64,000 nucleotides of DNA. It comes from Taenia hydatigena (Eukaryota; Platyhelminthes; Cestoda; Cyclophyllidea; Taeniidae). Under the pieces are notes generated by a model. It saw only the letters and a program-made list of their open reading frames with translations, ran no database searches and was not told where the DNA came from. Location of the stretch: the NCBI GenBank assembly GCA_036345935.2, contig JADWOT020000001.1:31253062-31317061 (forward strand), read 5' to 3'. This document shows positions 1 through 9,180 of this stretch, one piece after another (position 1 is the stretch's first letter; each line of letters starts with the position of its first letter). The translations under genes and the position numbers were made by a program.

Positions 1-880
1 AATTCAAGTGCTACGATGAGGTCTGTTCTGCTTTGATTGGCATGGGGTGTTGTGAAGCAAGACCATCAGGAGAAACAAAAAGGCTTAAAAACTGTAGAAT
101 GTGGTCACTGAGCCCTAGTTTATGCTATAAGCACGAATCGCACCTGCGAAACTATGCTGCTACCACAATGCACAGCACTTATGAGTAGAGTGTCTCGAGC
201 TGCTGAATTGTATAGGGCTTCTCGTGAAACATTTAGGCTGTCCAAAATGCGTCGACAGGAAGGCGCACGTCAGGTGTTATCGGCGTCTGACTAAAACGTG
301 TCAGGCCTTCTTGCGCTAACTGGCTCAATGTTGAATTTGCTCACTTGCTGACTGCTTAACAACTCGTCCGCTGGCTAACCTGCACACGAGAACAAGCATT
401 CTCGCAGCCAGCACGAATGTAAAATGTAGTAAGACAGAAAACAGTTACACAGAGCAGCCAAATAGAGCTATAAGACTACAACATGCCATCTCCTTCATGA
501 TATTGTTAAAAGCGGCAGATTCTAAAAATGACATTATTACCTGCAGGTAGTCCAAAATGCTATTTTTTCGTGTAATCACTATTGTTAATCCATCTGGCTC
601 TGCATATTGAGATTTCCTTCCACAAACCAGCTCTACCGCCACACTTTAACCGCAAATACGTGACGAGGCCAGAGATGTCTGTACAACGCTTTAATCGCAT
701 CCTGGTTATTGATGCCACATTAACGACAAAAGCTCTTTGCGTAGGGTTGAAGAGTCATGAAGTCAGTGTAGTGCTGAGCACAAAGGTGAGCAGAGAACAA
801 AAAGGGCCAACAGTCGGTATTCTCGGTTTACATTAATGAATCTCTGGCCACTTTTTGCCTTGGCAGGTTCTCAAGTAAGC
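1..880. other. No gene recognised
   Basis: I see no convincing exon, promoter or RNA gene here. The short open frames on both strands have no splice-site or composition support. The stretch is single-copy as far as I can see within the window. Confidence 0.5.
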
Positions 881-1310
881 AAGTTGTGTGACCATTGCTT
901 CTTGCGTGACTGGGCTATTACCACGCTTGCGGTCTCTATCCACGTTAACTGAGGCCCAGCTTCCAGACAGTGGGATGCTGCTCCTACTCGTGTGCAATTT
1001 CCAGATGCAATGTCACCAGTGGTGCGCAAGCATTTCTGCAAAGGTAGCAATAGGCATATGGTTCACTTGCCCTTGCACAGCCTTTATTTCCCCGAAATAA
1101 GTAGCGTGAATACAGATAGGCGACATTCTCCATCACCATCAAAATGACTAACGAGGTGATGTGATGAGGCTTAAGCACGTTAAGAGAAAGCTTGTTGCTG
1201 GCACTGTACACCGCTGTCTCTATGATTGGTGGTGCTGCCGTCCTACTGATATGGATGGCCAGATCGATTGCTGCATCATCCACTGATGAGGATGGCTGGT
1301 CAGTCTATTC
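880..1310 (+). repeat. Dispersed repeat R2, copy 1
   Basis: This copy shares an ordered set of short blocks with segments near 24.80-25.33 kb, 35.08-35.33 kb and 57.38-57.83 kb. The shared blocks include a landmark of the form ATGAGGnTTAAGCACG, a preceding 'taacgaggtggagtg'-like stretch, and a later 'ggccagatcgaccaccgcat'-like stretch. All the copies noted read in the same direction. No coding capacity is visible, and the family is not one I can name. Confidence 0.6.
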
Positions 1311-1379
1311 GACACATCAACACACTTGCACTATGCATGCTTGACCATTTAGTCCTCATTGTTGGGAGAGAAGAGTATA

Positions 1380-1790
1380 GCAAATACAATCCTCCATGTG
1401 GAATCGTAGTGATCTTTCTTTGAGAAAGAAATCGGCTCTCTGAACCAGCTTTGCACTCATCACTCTACTCCACTCATTGTCACAAGTGAAGTATGCTCGC
1501 TGCTCGCTATCACTGTGCCCGTTTTGAAGGAATGAAAGCTGAGTCTGCCACACATTTTAATCGGTTTGTTGGTTTCTGTGAAAGCCTTTGTTTCCTCAAA
1601 ATGAGTAGAGTGCGGGCAGGTAGAGAGCACTTTCCATCGATGTTATGATGCTGGTTTGGTGAGGTCTTTACTTCAATGAAGGCAGAAGACGACAGTTTAG
1701 TAGGTAGAGGCGTGTTCGACAAACGCTTCTCGCCTAACATGGAGGACTGCTTAATCAAGTACATGAATAATGGATGTGCCGATATGACGA
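1380..1790 (+). repeat. Dispersed repeat R1, copy 1
   Basis: This is one of roughly a dozen copies of the most frequent repeat in the window. Landmarks in order are a 'gagtagagtg' block, a 'gagcactttccat' block and a 'gaggcgtgttcgacaaacg' block, ending in 'catgaataatggatgtgccg'. It aligns over its length with 42.89-43.20 kb, and over shorter stretches with many other sites further along. Open frames inside it are short and not shared among copies. Confidence 0.65.
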
Positions 1791-2430
1791 GGCCACTTCA
1801 GAATTGTCAACGTTAATGAGTGATACAACAGTCAATCTGGTCGTCCAAATTAGCGGAGGGGCGCATGCGCCTGCGTCATCATTTTGCGTGCCGCTGTGAC
1901 CGTCGATCAGCAGATCATTTGCACTTGTAAGACTCACCATGATGAAGTGATGTTTACGCATTCATTAGTACTACTGCGTATCAGCGGACGTTGGCTTATT
2001 CGGTGTTTACTCTCCGAAGCATAATTAAGTTTATTCGGTCCACCTACACGCATAAACAGTGGTTTTTAGAAAGATAAGCAAATACTTAGCTGAGTATATT
2101 AATGCGAGACAAGGGCCGCCCACCTTACGTTTACACACGATTTGCGACAACGCCACTGCACCCGTGGCTGTTTACTCTAATGGACACACATTCCGTCGGA
2201 AGTAGTTTCATTCCATTACTGCCCATTGTGCAGTGCTCAAGGCTCAAGTAGATATCATAATTTGACTTGATTCTAGTAGTTCTACTGTTGTAAATGATTA
2301 CAGGTTTGATTTTCAGTAACATTTATTTGTTATTAACCCTTTCGTTCATTCAACTCAGTCTGCATCTTAACCATCCTGCAACAGTGGTTATCGAGGTGAA
2401 CTTAGAGCCACTGTCAATGCATTTGTAACG
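1790..2430. other. Intergenic, nothing recognised
   Basis: A/T-rich intergenic DNA downstream of the minus-strand peptide gene. I see no exon, RNA gene or clear repeat. It may contain the end of the peptide gene's transcript if the polyadenylation signal at 2626-2631 is not used. Confidence 0.4.
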
Positions 2431-2625
2431 GAAAAGGAAATGAAGAAAATGTTTGTGATAAATTAGATCATTTACCATCCTTCTTAGCAATTACTTTAAC
2501 AGTAAGCTTTGTAGCAGTCCGCAGCACCACATCGTCCCAATTAGGGATAGGATAAGCCATTCATACATGAATATATTTGGAAATCTCAACATCTCATCAG
2601 CGTACACTACTACATTTCTTTCATT

Positions 2626-2631
2626 TTTAAT
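2626..2631 (-). promoter_or_regulatory. Possible polyadenylation signal (ATTAAA)
   Basis: On the minus strand an ATTAAA hexamer lies about 60 bases after the stop codon of the secreted-peptide gene. ATTAAA is the commonest variant of the AATAAA signal. The distance suits a short 3' untranslated region, but no downstream element was verified. Confidence 0.35.
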
Positions 2632-2691
2632 GCAGAAGTTTCTTAGCAGAACGAACTTACAGCAGCACAGAGTAAGGCTACTTGCAAACAC

Positions 2692-3063
2692 CTAGACGTC
2701 CCTGCGGCGTGGTTTTTGGAGGCCTTTGAGGATAATGGGAATGATGGCATCTCTATGCTTTCTGATGAATCTCCGGACACCATCGCCGATCCTTCGAAAA
2801 GCACGCCTCAGCCTTTGTCGAAAACGACGCCATCCAGCTGGCATGAGTACATCCCTCCGCTCATCAGATTTATAGGCTTGTTCCACCATCAAATCTTCCT
2901 CCGACTCGGTGAGTTCCTCATCATTCGGGAGATCGAGTGTCTCAAACAGGTCCGCTTCCAATTTTCGTGCAGTCTCACTGTCTGGCACTACAGCAGGAGA
3001 CACTCGATGTGAGACGAATGCAAGGAGGAGAAAAAGACAGACCAGGCTCGTGTGTGATCGCAT
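2692..3063 (-). CDS. Secreted cationic amphipathic peptide precursor, antimicrobial-peptide-like (123 aa)
   Basis: This is an intact single-exon frame with ATG (A at -3) and TAG. Residues 1 to about 24 are a signal peptide: a basic start, a hydrophobic core LVCLFLLLAFV at 7-17, and a small-residue cleavage region around SPA. Residues 25-68 form a pro-region with about 16 Asp/Glu. A possible cleavage site follows at Asp-Glu-Arg-Arg, residues 67-70. From Gly77-Trp78 to the end there are about 18 Arg/Lys against 3 Asp. This C-terminus has two amphipathic helix candidates (about 78-92 and 96-117) separated by Gly-Asp-Gly, and a tail rich in Arg. There is no cysteine outside the signal. The layout of signal, acidic pro-piece and cationic helix is known from helical antimicrobial peptides such as cathelicidins, and from linear venom peptides. 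The Gly-Trp start and central hinge recall cecropins and styelins. I cannot assign a named family. A TATA box and two decayed paralogues nearby support a real gene. Confidence 0.75.
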   Translation of the reverse strand: MRSHTSLVCLFLLLAFVSHRVSPAVVPDSETARKLEADLFETLDLPNDEELTESEEDLMVEQAYKSDERRDVLMPAGWRRFRQRLRRAFRRIGDGVRRFIRKHRDAIIPIILKGLQKPRRRDV

Positions 3064-3103
3064 TCTGTGCTTTGGTGGTATTAACGGCGACCGGGTACGT
3101 AAA

Positions 3104-3120
3104 TGGTGTGCACCACCTAC
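3104..3120 (-). promoter_or_regulatory. 17-base element shared with the paralogue's 5' flank
   Basis: The minus-strand sequence GTAGGTGGTGCACACCA occurs base-for-base at 4692-4708 (plus) upstream of the decayed paralogue. It lies just downstream of the TATA box, near the expected transcription start. It has a palindromic GTGCAC core. Perfect retention, while flanking bases differ, suggests either a regulatory role or recent duplication. Confidence 0.4.
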
Positions 3121-3126
3121 GCCACG

Positions 3127-3134
3127 TATTTATA
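3127..3134 (-). promoter_or_regulatory. TATA box of the secreted-peptide gene
   Basis: The minus strand reads TATAAATA, 63-71 bases upstream of the ATG. A start of transcription about 30 bases further on would leave a 5' untranslated leader of roughly 35-40 bases. The divergent paralogue is alignable across this region but has lost the TATA sequence at the matching position near 4675-4685. Confidence 0.6.
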
Positions 3135-3349
3135 TGCTTCACCAAGCACTTGATTAACTTCCCGACGGCGATGTTTACACGAGTGGGTGGTTTTGATGCT
3201 GCATTACAATTGTCTTGGATAGCAGAATCCGAAGGAAATAATATCGGTCTCGTCATTTGGACTCCTTTGTATTGATGAGAGTTCCAGTGTGTCCGCTGGG
3301 TTGTGAGTCCTAAATCTAAGTAAAATAAGGATTCAACTTTCAAATAAAC

Positions 3350-4680
3350 AAACGTTTCCTTATTAATTCGAATAAATTATTCGTAACTGCTGCTTGTATT
3401 AGGAATAACTGCTGCTAGGCACAATATTCCATCTCTCACTCATCTCGAGATGTCAGCATGCAGGTTAGTACAAAACCATTAACATGGATAATGAATGGAA
3501 TACGTGATTCGGTAAATATCTTACTTTGCAAAGGACATTTGTGCGAAGCGGAAAACAGTGTAGAGTTTAAATTACTCTTAAAGACACTTAAACGACCTCT
3601 GAGTGAAGAATGTCCTAACGTAAAAATAAACAAAACCGACCACAGTCATTAGTATGGTAACTGAGGCAGCTAAAATTATAATATTCACCCGAGTTAAAAT
3701 ATTTCCCTTCTTCTTCTATCTAGACACCATCTGCAAGGTTTTAACGATAATCCTCGTCACCAGGAAGCGACGACAAATTCCACTTGTGCATCTCATCATG
3801 AATAGTACCGCAGAACACTTACTGCCACACTTTGTCGCAGCGAAATCGCTGTTCGGCAGGAGGAGCATTCCGATGTCTTATTAAATTTTGCAACTTCCTC
3901 AGTCCCGCGTTTATTAGAAGAACAGTAACACGCGTCATAGCTTCGAAGAAGTCCTGTCTAGGCTTTAGAACATTATCTTGCACGATTTTCGCCTCAAAAT
4001 GCATTTCGCCTTGCAAAAGGCACAACATCCGATGTCCACATTGATATATTTGTACATGCCGCCTTTTCTGCAATAGATGTTTTCTCACTTTATTTTATCT
4101 ACACCGATGTTCACGACTGATATTATGCGAATAGGCATGCATCAATTGTAGCGCTCCAAGACGTTCTTCAAGGCAAAAGAAGGCATAATGCTAGGGCAAA
4201 ATGCGCATGTTTACAATAAACAGAGCAAATGGGCCGCTGACATGAACTTGAGGCCAGTCCATGCGACTAGAACAATATGGCCACCCGAGTGACCGAAATC
4301 GAATCCGGCACTCGTACGAAACAAAGCATTACACTACGATTTTAGCAGAGACTCCTTGCATCAAGTCCTTTGAAAGATGTTGTAAAATTCTAGGACGCCA
4401 GAACTCGACAAGTATTTTTGATGACAGGAGGCCTTACAACTATGTGCGTAGCATCCTAAGATTTTTCGGTACGTTTGACGCTATTTTCGGGATGTACTTG
4501 CAGATGATGGGTAATATTGCTGACTTTTTGGTTTTAGACTTAGAAACATGATGTTTTGATATGCTCTCTGACGAAACCATTCGCACAGTGTCGCGCATCC
4601 GATGTACTTCACACATTTCTATCGCACACTCGTATAAACAACGATTTCAGCTAGTTAAGCAAGCGCATTACCAGGCTTGC
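3350..4680. other. Intergenic spacer between divergent peptide paralogues
   Basis: About 1.5 kb of A/T-rich DNA separates the intact minus-strand peptide gene from the plus-strand relic. The open frames at 3.46-3.65, 3.82-4.09 and 4.26-4.55 kb have no splice signals, signal peptides or paralogues that I can see. I treat them as chance. Confidence 0.45.
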
Positions 4681-4691
4681 AGACACTTAAT

Positions 4692-5215
4692 GTAGGTGGT
4701 GCACACCACGTTTTAGACGCCGTTGCCGTTGGCATCACTGAACTACAACATCCGATCACGATTGGGCCTGGTTTCGTTTCTTCTCCTAGCACTCGCTCCA
4801 TATCGCGCCTCTTCAGTAGTAGCGCCAGATGGCAAGAGTGCACGGAATTCGGGGCTGGATCTGCTTGGGGTACCTGACAGTCTAGATAGTGAGAGAGTGG
4901 TCAACGCTAAGGGAGACGTTGAAAAGGATGAAGAACGAGAGATGCTGATTGGCGAATCTGATGAAGCTGGTAGGTTGGGGATGGCTTTGTGCCATCTGGA
5001 TGACGTAGCTTTCGAAGGAGGATTAGTCGTGCTTACTAAAGGGTGGGCAATGATATTCGAAGGTTCTCTAGAGCGTCTTAGAAAATGGGTCTTGTTAAAT
5101 GTCCGCACCGTCGTGAATGTCCAGTTTCGTTGACTGTTTAGTTGTTTTCAAATAGCCTGAGTCTTTGACGTTGTAGATGGACTCGCCTAAAATGCTCCTT
5201 AGCTGAAACTGAAGA
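4692..5215 (+). pseudogene. Decayed paralogue of the secreted cationic peptide precursor
   Basis: The stretch aligns with the gene at 2692-3063 from the 5' leader through the 3' untranslated region. The aligned start codon at 4750-4752 is ATC, and no in-frame ATG precedes the signal region. The signal-like hydrophobic core (FLLLALAP) and the acidic pro-region remain in frame, with several in-frame indels. Just before the cationic part, a net gain of 8 bases shifts the frame. In the ancestral phase the Trp codon at the head of the cationic region is now TGA (5001-5003), and more stops follow. The long frame that continues to 5130 is therefore the wrong phase for the cationic peptide. The TATA box is also lost. 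This is a clear pseudogene facing away from its intact relative. Confidence 0.8.
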
Positions 5216-6180
5216 ACTCTTGATGGTGTTCGGCAATTAAATATCAAGATGACGAAACACAACTAGGCGTGAGTGGGTTGGTTTTTCTATTTCAGAAAAC
5301 TTGATTTTTGTGAAATACACTCATGACTTAATCTGCGCCAATACCGAGAGTGTTCCGTTGAGACATGGATATTTCTCCTCCTCCGAGTTCCCTCTGTTAG
5401 GAGATCCTCAAGATGACCTGACATCAAAAAAATGAAAAAGTCTATTAGCCTAAGGAGCAGTTACTATTTTGCTTTGCGGAAGAGTAGGAGAAATCGGAAA
5501 GTGTTAGCAAGTGACTATGGGGCAATCGTCGCACAGCATACACCACAGAGCGGTGTGCATTAGATCACGAAGACTGAGGTCGCACAAATGCTTTTAAGAG
5601 GGTAACTTAATGGAACAATGATGTTAGATGTTTCACCGTTCTTGTATGGGTCTGAATACTGGTTCTACTAAATACAGTCTTAAAATGTAACGTCTTCTCG
5701 ATATTATGCAACATAGCATGTTCTTGTTTGTCGTTTCTTGACGGGCGTAACGATGCTGGATTAGCTCGCATTGTCTTTGAAATCATCTGCAGAGCGTCTC
5801 TTATGCCCATCAGCTGATTCAACAAATATCGAAAGAAGTGTGTAATGGAAAGCCATCTCTGCAGATAACCACGAAGCAGGAAACTTAAAATACTCTGTTG
5901 GAATAGTTACTAGCATTCTGTCATGCTGCGTTCTTCATTTTAATGTCCCGACGTGTAGTAAAGCCCAATAATCCACAATTGTATTCATTGCCACGAGAAT
6001 GCCGAATGTTCGCATTTGTTGGGTTAGTCACGTAGCAGCGATGCTTGCGCTCCCACCAGTGCAAATGTGTATCAAACGACGCCGGATTGAATCCCACAGC
6101 ACTTGCTCTCTGTGGCAATATTTATGTGCATTCAGCCAGCCTACTAGCACAAACCGTGATTTCGGAGAGCTAAGCAAATG
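5215..6180. other. Intergenic, nothing recognised
   Basis: No exon-like frame, RNA gene or repeat copy was recognised. The short frames on both strands have no supporting signals. Confidence 0.4.
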
Positions 6181-6204
6181 CGTCCGTCGGCTCACAAGCA
6201 TGTG

Positions 6205-6310
6205 ACTGAGGTTAAAACCCCGTACTGCAGCATGTGATCGCACTCCAGCCTGGTTCGCCTTCTTCTCCTCCTTGCAATCACCTCACATTGCGTCTCACTT
6301 ACTCATTTAC
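6205..6310 (+). pseudogene. Signal-peptide fragment of a third cationic-peptide paralogue
   Basis: From ATG at 6232, about 51 of the first 66 bases match the intact peptide gene, including an unbroken run of 14 bases in the hydrophobic core. The second codon is TGA (6235-6237) where the intact gene has CGA, so translation from this ATG stops at once. Weak similarity extends about 25 bases upstream. It fades after about 6300, before the pro-region. This relic shows that the family once had at least three members here, with two in the plus orientation. Confidence 0.7.
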
Positions 6311-7170
6311 TTCCCGATCTGTTTAATGGGTATCAACTGCAACAGCATATGCCCACGCAAATGCAAACGCGAAAGTTGCATTCAGTAGGGCATCAGTGTA
6401 ATCACCATCACCTATTTTCAGACAAAATCATCGGTAGCACTACCAGCGCAATAACCGCAACCATCACTGACACTACTTCTCAGTTAATTTGGCGCAAACT
6501 ATCCCCTAAAAACCCTTCTAGTCCATAACCGGGTGTCTCCCTTCAAATCACTTCTCACAAAACGGCATGCCATTCCAAAATGCGTTGTTTTGCAATATGT
6601 GAACGTTCGACATAACCAAATCTAAGCAATCCATCTCCAACCACGATCAATATCAACACAATTGATAAAGAAGTAAAGTAGTTAACATTTGGCACTGCGC
6701 ATCAGTTGTAAGAATGAAGAAACGTGGCAGGTGACCAATCCAGACACTGACAAGACAGACGCATTGCTCTTGCAGTGGGATTGCACGACATGATTGCAGT
6801 GCTCGTCAGACCAAAGCCATAAAAGCGAGGTCATGAAGAAGAAGCTCCACATGTGTGGAAGCCATCCATGCAAATTCTTGCAGAAAATCAGACACCCTAT
6901 CTCCCCGCCACCATTGCCGTAACGAAGCAAAACACAATGCGATTGGTTCAAAATCGCCGCCCCTGTCAACAGCAGTAGTTTCGCATCCGTACGAACAAGT
7001 GCACGATTACCTTTCATAACATCAACTTAAACAACACCCCAGCCATAGTACTGCATCAGTAGCGACAATTCTGCACACAACGAACAAGGTTATGCACAGT
7101 GACGAATGCAGCATACAATTAAGCTAACATCAGAAAGAATTAAGGCTGCTCATATTCTCACCTAATAAAC
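6310..7170. other. A/C-rich spacer, no supported gene
   Basis: The plus strand is noticeably A/C-rich. A 111-residue minus-strand frame (6682-7017) has hydrophobic stretches but no splice, promoter or paralogue support. I leave it uncalled. Introns of a minus-strand transcript could give this skew. Confidence 0.3.
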
Positions 7171-7173
7171 AGC

Positions 7174-7332
7174 TTGAATTTGTTCGAAATTGTCAACATT
7201 CACGCCTTCAACTGCAGCACTACATTCGGCATTACTAAAGCTCAGTGTGGCACGGGGAGTTGTGGCATTAATGCATGGCCTTATGATGCAAAACGAATTG
7301 TCAGGCATCCAAGGCGTCGTGTAGGGGTAAAG
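7174..7332 (+). CDS. Possible internal coding exon upstream of the spliced gene
   Basis: An open frame with protein-like composition (for example CGTGSCGINAWPYDAKRIV) runs into a possible donor, AAG|GTGATG, at 7332/7333. A pyrimidine-rich acceptor TTGCAG lies only 34 bases later, at 7366. The left edge could be the acceptor CTGCAG near 7221, or the exon could be longer. No ATG start is present: the frame opens after a stop. What follows the 34-base intron meets a stop quickly unless a micro-exon is used, so the connection to the exons beyond is unresolved. The function is unknown. Confidence 0.25.
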
Positions 7333-7589
7333 GTGATGGTCTCATTCAGGTTTCCTTCCCTTGCAGCATAATGAGGTCAGTGTGTCCGTGGAGTAAATGA
7401 GTCACTGGCTAGAAGGCATCGGGTACACTACTGTTGGTGAATTGAACTGAGAGGCAACAGCATCGCCGAAGTGTGTAGACAGGCATGGTGATGCACACTG
7501 AATAATGCATGACTTGCAGTCGTAAGTAGGAGCCAGTGAGCATGTGGACGACTGGCATGGCAAGCGCTTGAACCTACCAACCAAAGTGA

Positions 7590-7944
7590 ATGACGTTTTG
7601 CAGAGGATACCATCTCCCCACCACAATGTGGCTCACAGCAGATGAGTTTACTTACGCACGTACACCTGTGGTGAGTTGGTGGAGCAGTTGAGTTGTGACA
7701 AGTGCGCCCTACACTACATTGCGTTGTTTGCAGATCACTCATGCCCTGCCTAACTCTATGCTCACTTCCCTTTTCATTTCACATAGGCCCATATGGAGGC
7801 AGGAGGTCAAATTGAAGGTGACGTTGTCATTCTCAACACTGTCGCATATCCACTGCAAATGGACGACTCTCGACATGGAGGCACAAGTGGCTATCTACCA
7901 ACTACTCATGCGTTTGCATCTAAACCTGCCCGCCCTTCCTCCTG
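7590..7944 (+). CDS. Two possible coding exons (7590-7670 and 7787 to about 7944)
   Basis: An open frame begins at ATG 7590, or at an acceptor TTGCAG ending at 7603. It ends at a strong donor GTG|GTGAGT after 7670. The next frame opens in matching phase at acceptor CATAG|GCC (7787), and its translation is protein-like, for example LNTVAYPLQMDDSRHGGTSG. The implied intron is 116 bases. The right end is uncertain: the frame runs into low-complexity TCTG and CAAT repeats, and I see only weak donors near 7944. These exons could belong to the gene at 8155-9627 or to a separate short gene. No domain is recognised. Confidence 0.3.
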
Positions 7945-8019
7945 TTTGTCTGTTTACCTGTCTGTCTGCTGTCTTTTGTCTGCCTACCTACCAACCTGCA
8001 TGTCTCGCTGTCTGTCGGC

Positions 8020-8062
8020 AATAAATCAATCAATCAATCAATCAAACAACCAACCAATCGAC
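8020..8062 (+). repeat. (CAAT)n microsatellite
   Basis: Tandem CAAT units begin just after an AATAAA hexamer at 8020-8025. A TCTG-rich low-complexity stretch precedes it at about 7945-8015. Confidence 0.75.
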
Positions 8063-8099
8063 ATGTCGCATTTGAATGTCACTTGCACTATCACGTACA

Positions 8100-9180
8100 C
8101 ACGCTGAGGTAGGTTCGCTGCAGCCACTTCATGCCAGTCTTCTGTTAATAGAAAATGAGCAATTACGTAGTTGATATTGCGAGAGCCGAGGAAGACTTCC
8201 TCCTGAGCATCCTCTTCTGCGTGTACAGGTACATGCAGATGAGGGAAGCTCGTCGGAGATGTCTGTGTGCAGCTCCGAGTGTTCAATCTGCTGGTAAGTG
8301 TGCGATTGAGCGGCGTCAGCGTCACTAATAACACTGTGTGTTTCAGAGGAGGGCGAGCTGGTCGTGATTGAGGAGGCGGAGCCAGCACAGCCAACGCAGC
8401 TATTGGAGCCGTCGGAGTCAACGGAGCCAGAGGAGCTCGCGGAGGAGCAGGAGGAGGAGGGGGAGGAGGAGGAGGAGGAGGAGATGCTAATGCCATCATC
8501 GCCGTCTCAAGCATCGCTGGCCTCACCCATCCTGTCCCAGTCCTCCCCATCTCAGTCCTCTATATCCTCCAGTACGTTGCTTGAACATGGTCTATCTCAT
8601 CCTTCGTTTCTCATGTCTACTCCCTCCACGCTTTCATACTGCCTACCCCTTCCCTCATTCTGTGTCTCCCATTTCTTTCAGGCATCCATGCATTCATTTT
8701 ATGCATTCATTCATCCATTCATTGATGAGACTCACTCTTGAACCAATTCGGTGTGGTGAACCACTTCGCCGTCTACTTCTCCTCCTCCTCCACCTTCTTT
8801 CCCATTCCCTTCACGTAGGCTTAGAGGTGAACTACGAATTGGAGGACTTGCTCATTCCTCACCAGGACCGTGAGGGGCAGGCGCAGGCGCAGGCGCAGGG
8901 AGAAGGGTCAGCTATGTCACCCACCACCAGTGGCACGCCCACCTCCCACTACCTCAGCGCCTCCTCACCCAACCACGTGGTTGGTGCCTCGTGGGAGGTG
9001 GCGACAATGATGTGGTGCAGCCAATGAGAGTGCCAATTACGCATGGATCGTCATCATCGCTCGTCCGTCTCGAGGGTAGGCAGGAGTCGGTGGAGGCCAA
9101 CACTCCCTTACCAATCCGCTCATCAACTCACGAAATCGTTAGTCCAGACAGCACGTCGGGTGAGTGAATACCACCTACCA
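8100..9180 (+). repeat. Inverted repeat IR-A, left arm (gene copy)
   Basis: The arm covers the first three exons of the spliced gene and is matched in reverse by 10545-11400. The spacer is about 1.36 kb. The copies differ by substitutions, a 60-base deletion, a second deletion of similar size in the following intron, and tract-length change. Confidence 0.75.

Noticed and set aside
2716..3343. Open frames of 82-122 codons overlapping the peptide gene on both strands
   Set aside because: They are shadows of the minus-strand peptide gene and its promoter. They lack signal peptides, splice sites and conservation in the paralogue.
4280..4320. tRNA-like 'aatcgaatccgg' sequence
   Set aside because: No acceptor stem or D-arm could be paired around it, so I do not call a tRNA.
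4743..5108. 121-codon minus-strand frame opposite the decayed paralogue
   Set aside because: It is the antisense of the alignable pseudogene, and alignment with the intact gene explains the DNA on the plus strand.
8020..8025. AATAAA as the end of a gene at 7.2-7.9 kb
   Set aside because: It begins a CAAT microsatellite and the open frame runs through it. It may be chance, so no polyadenylation site is claimed.
8038..8550. 170-codon minus-strand frame with a long proline run
   Set aside because: The proline run is the antisense of the GAG tract in exon 2, and splice signals support the plus strand.
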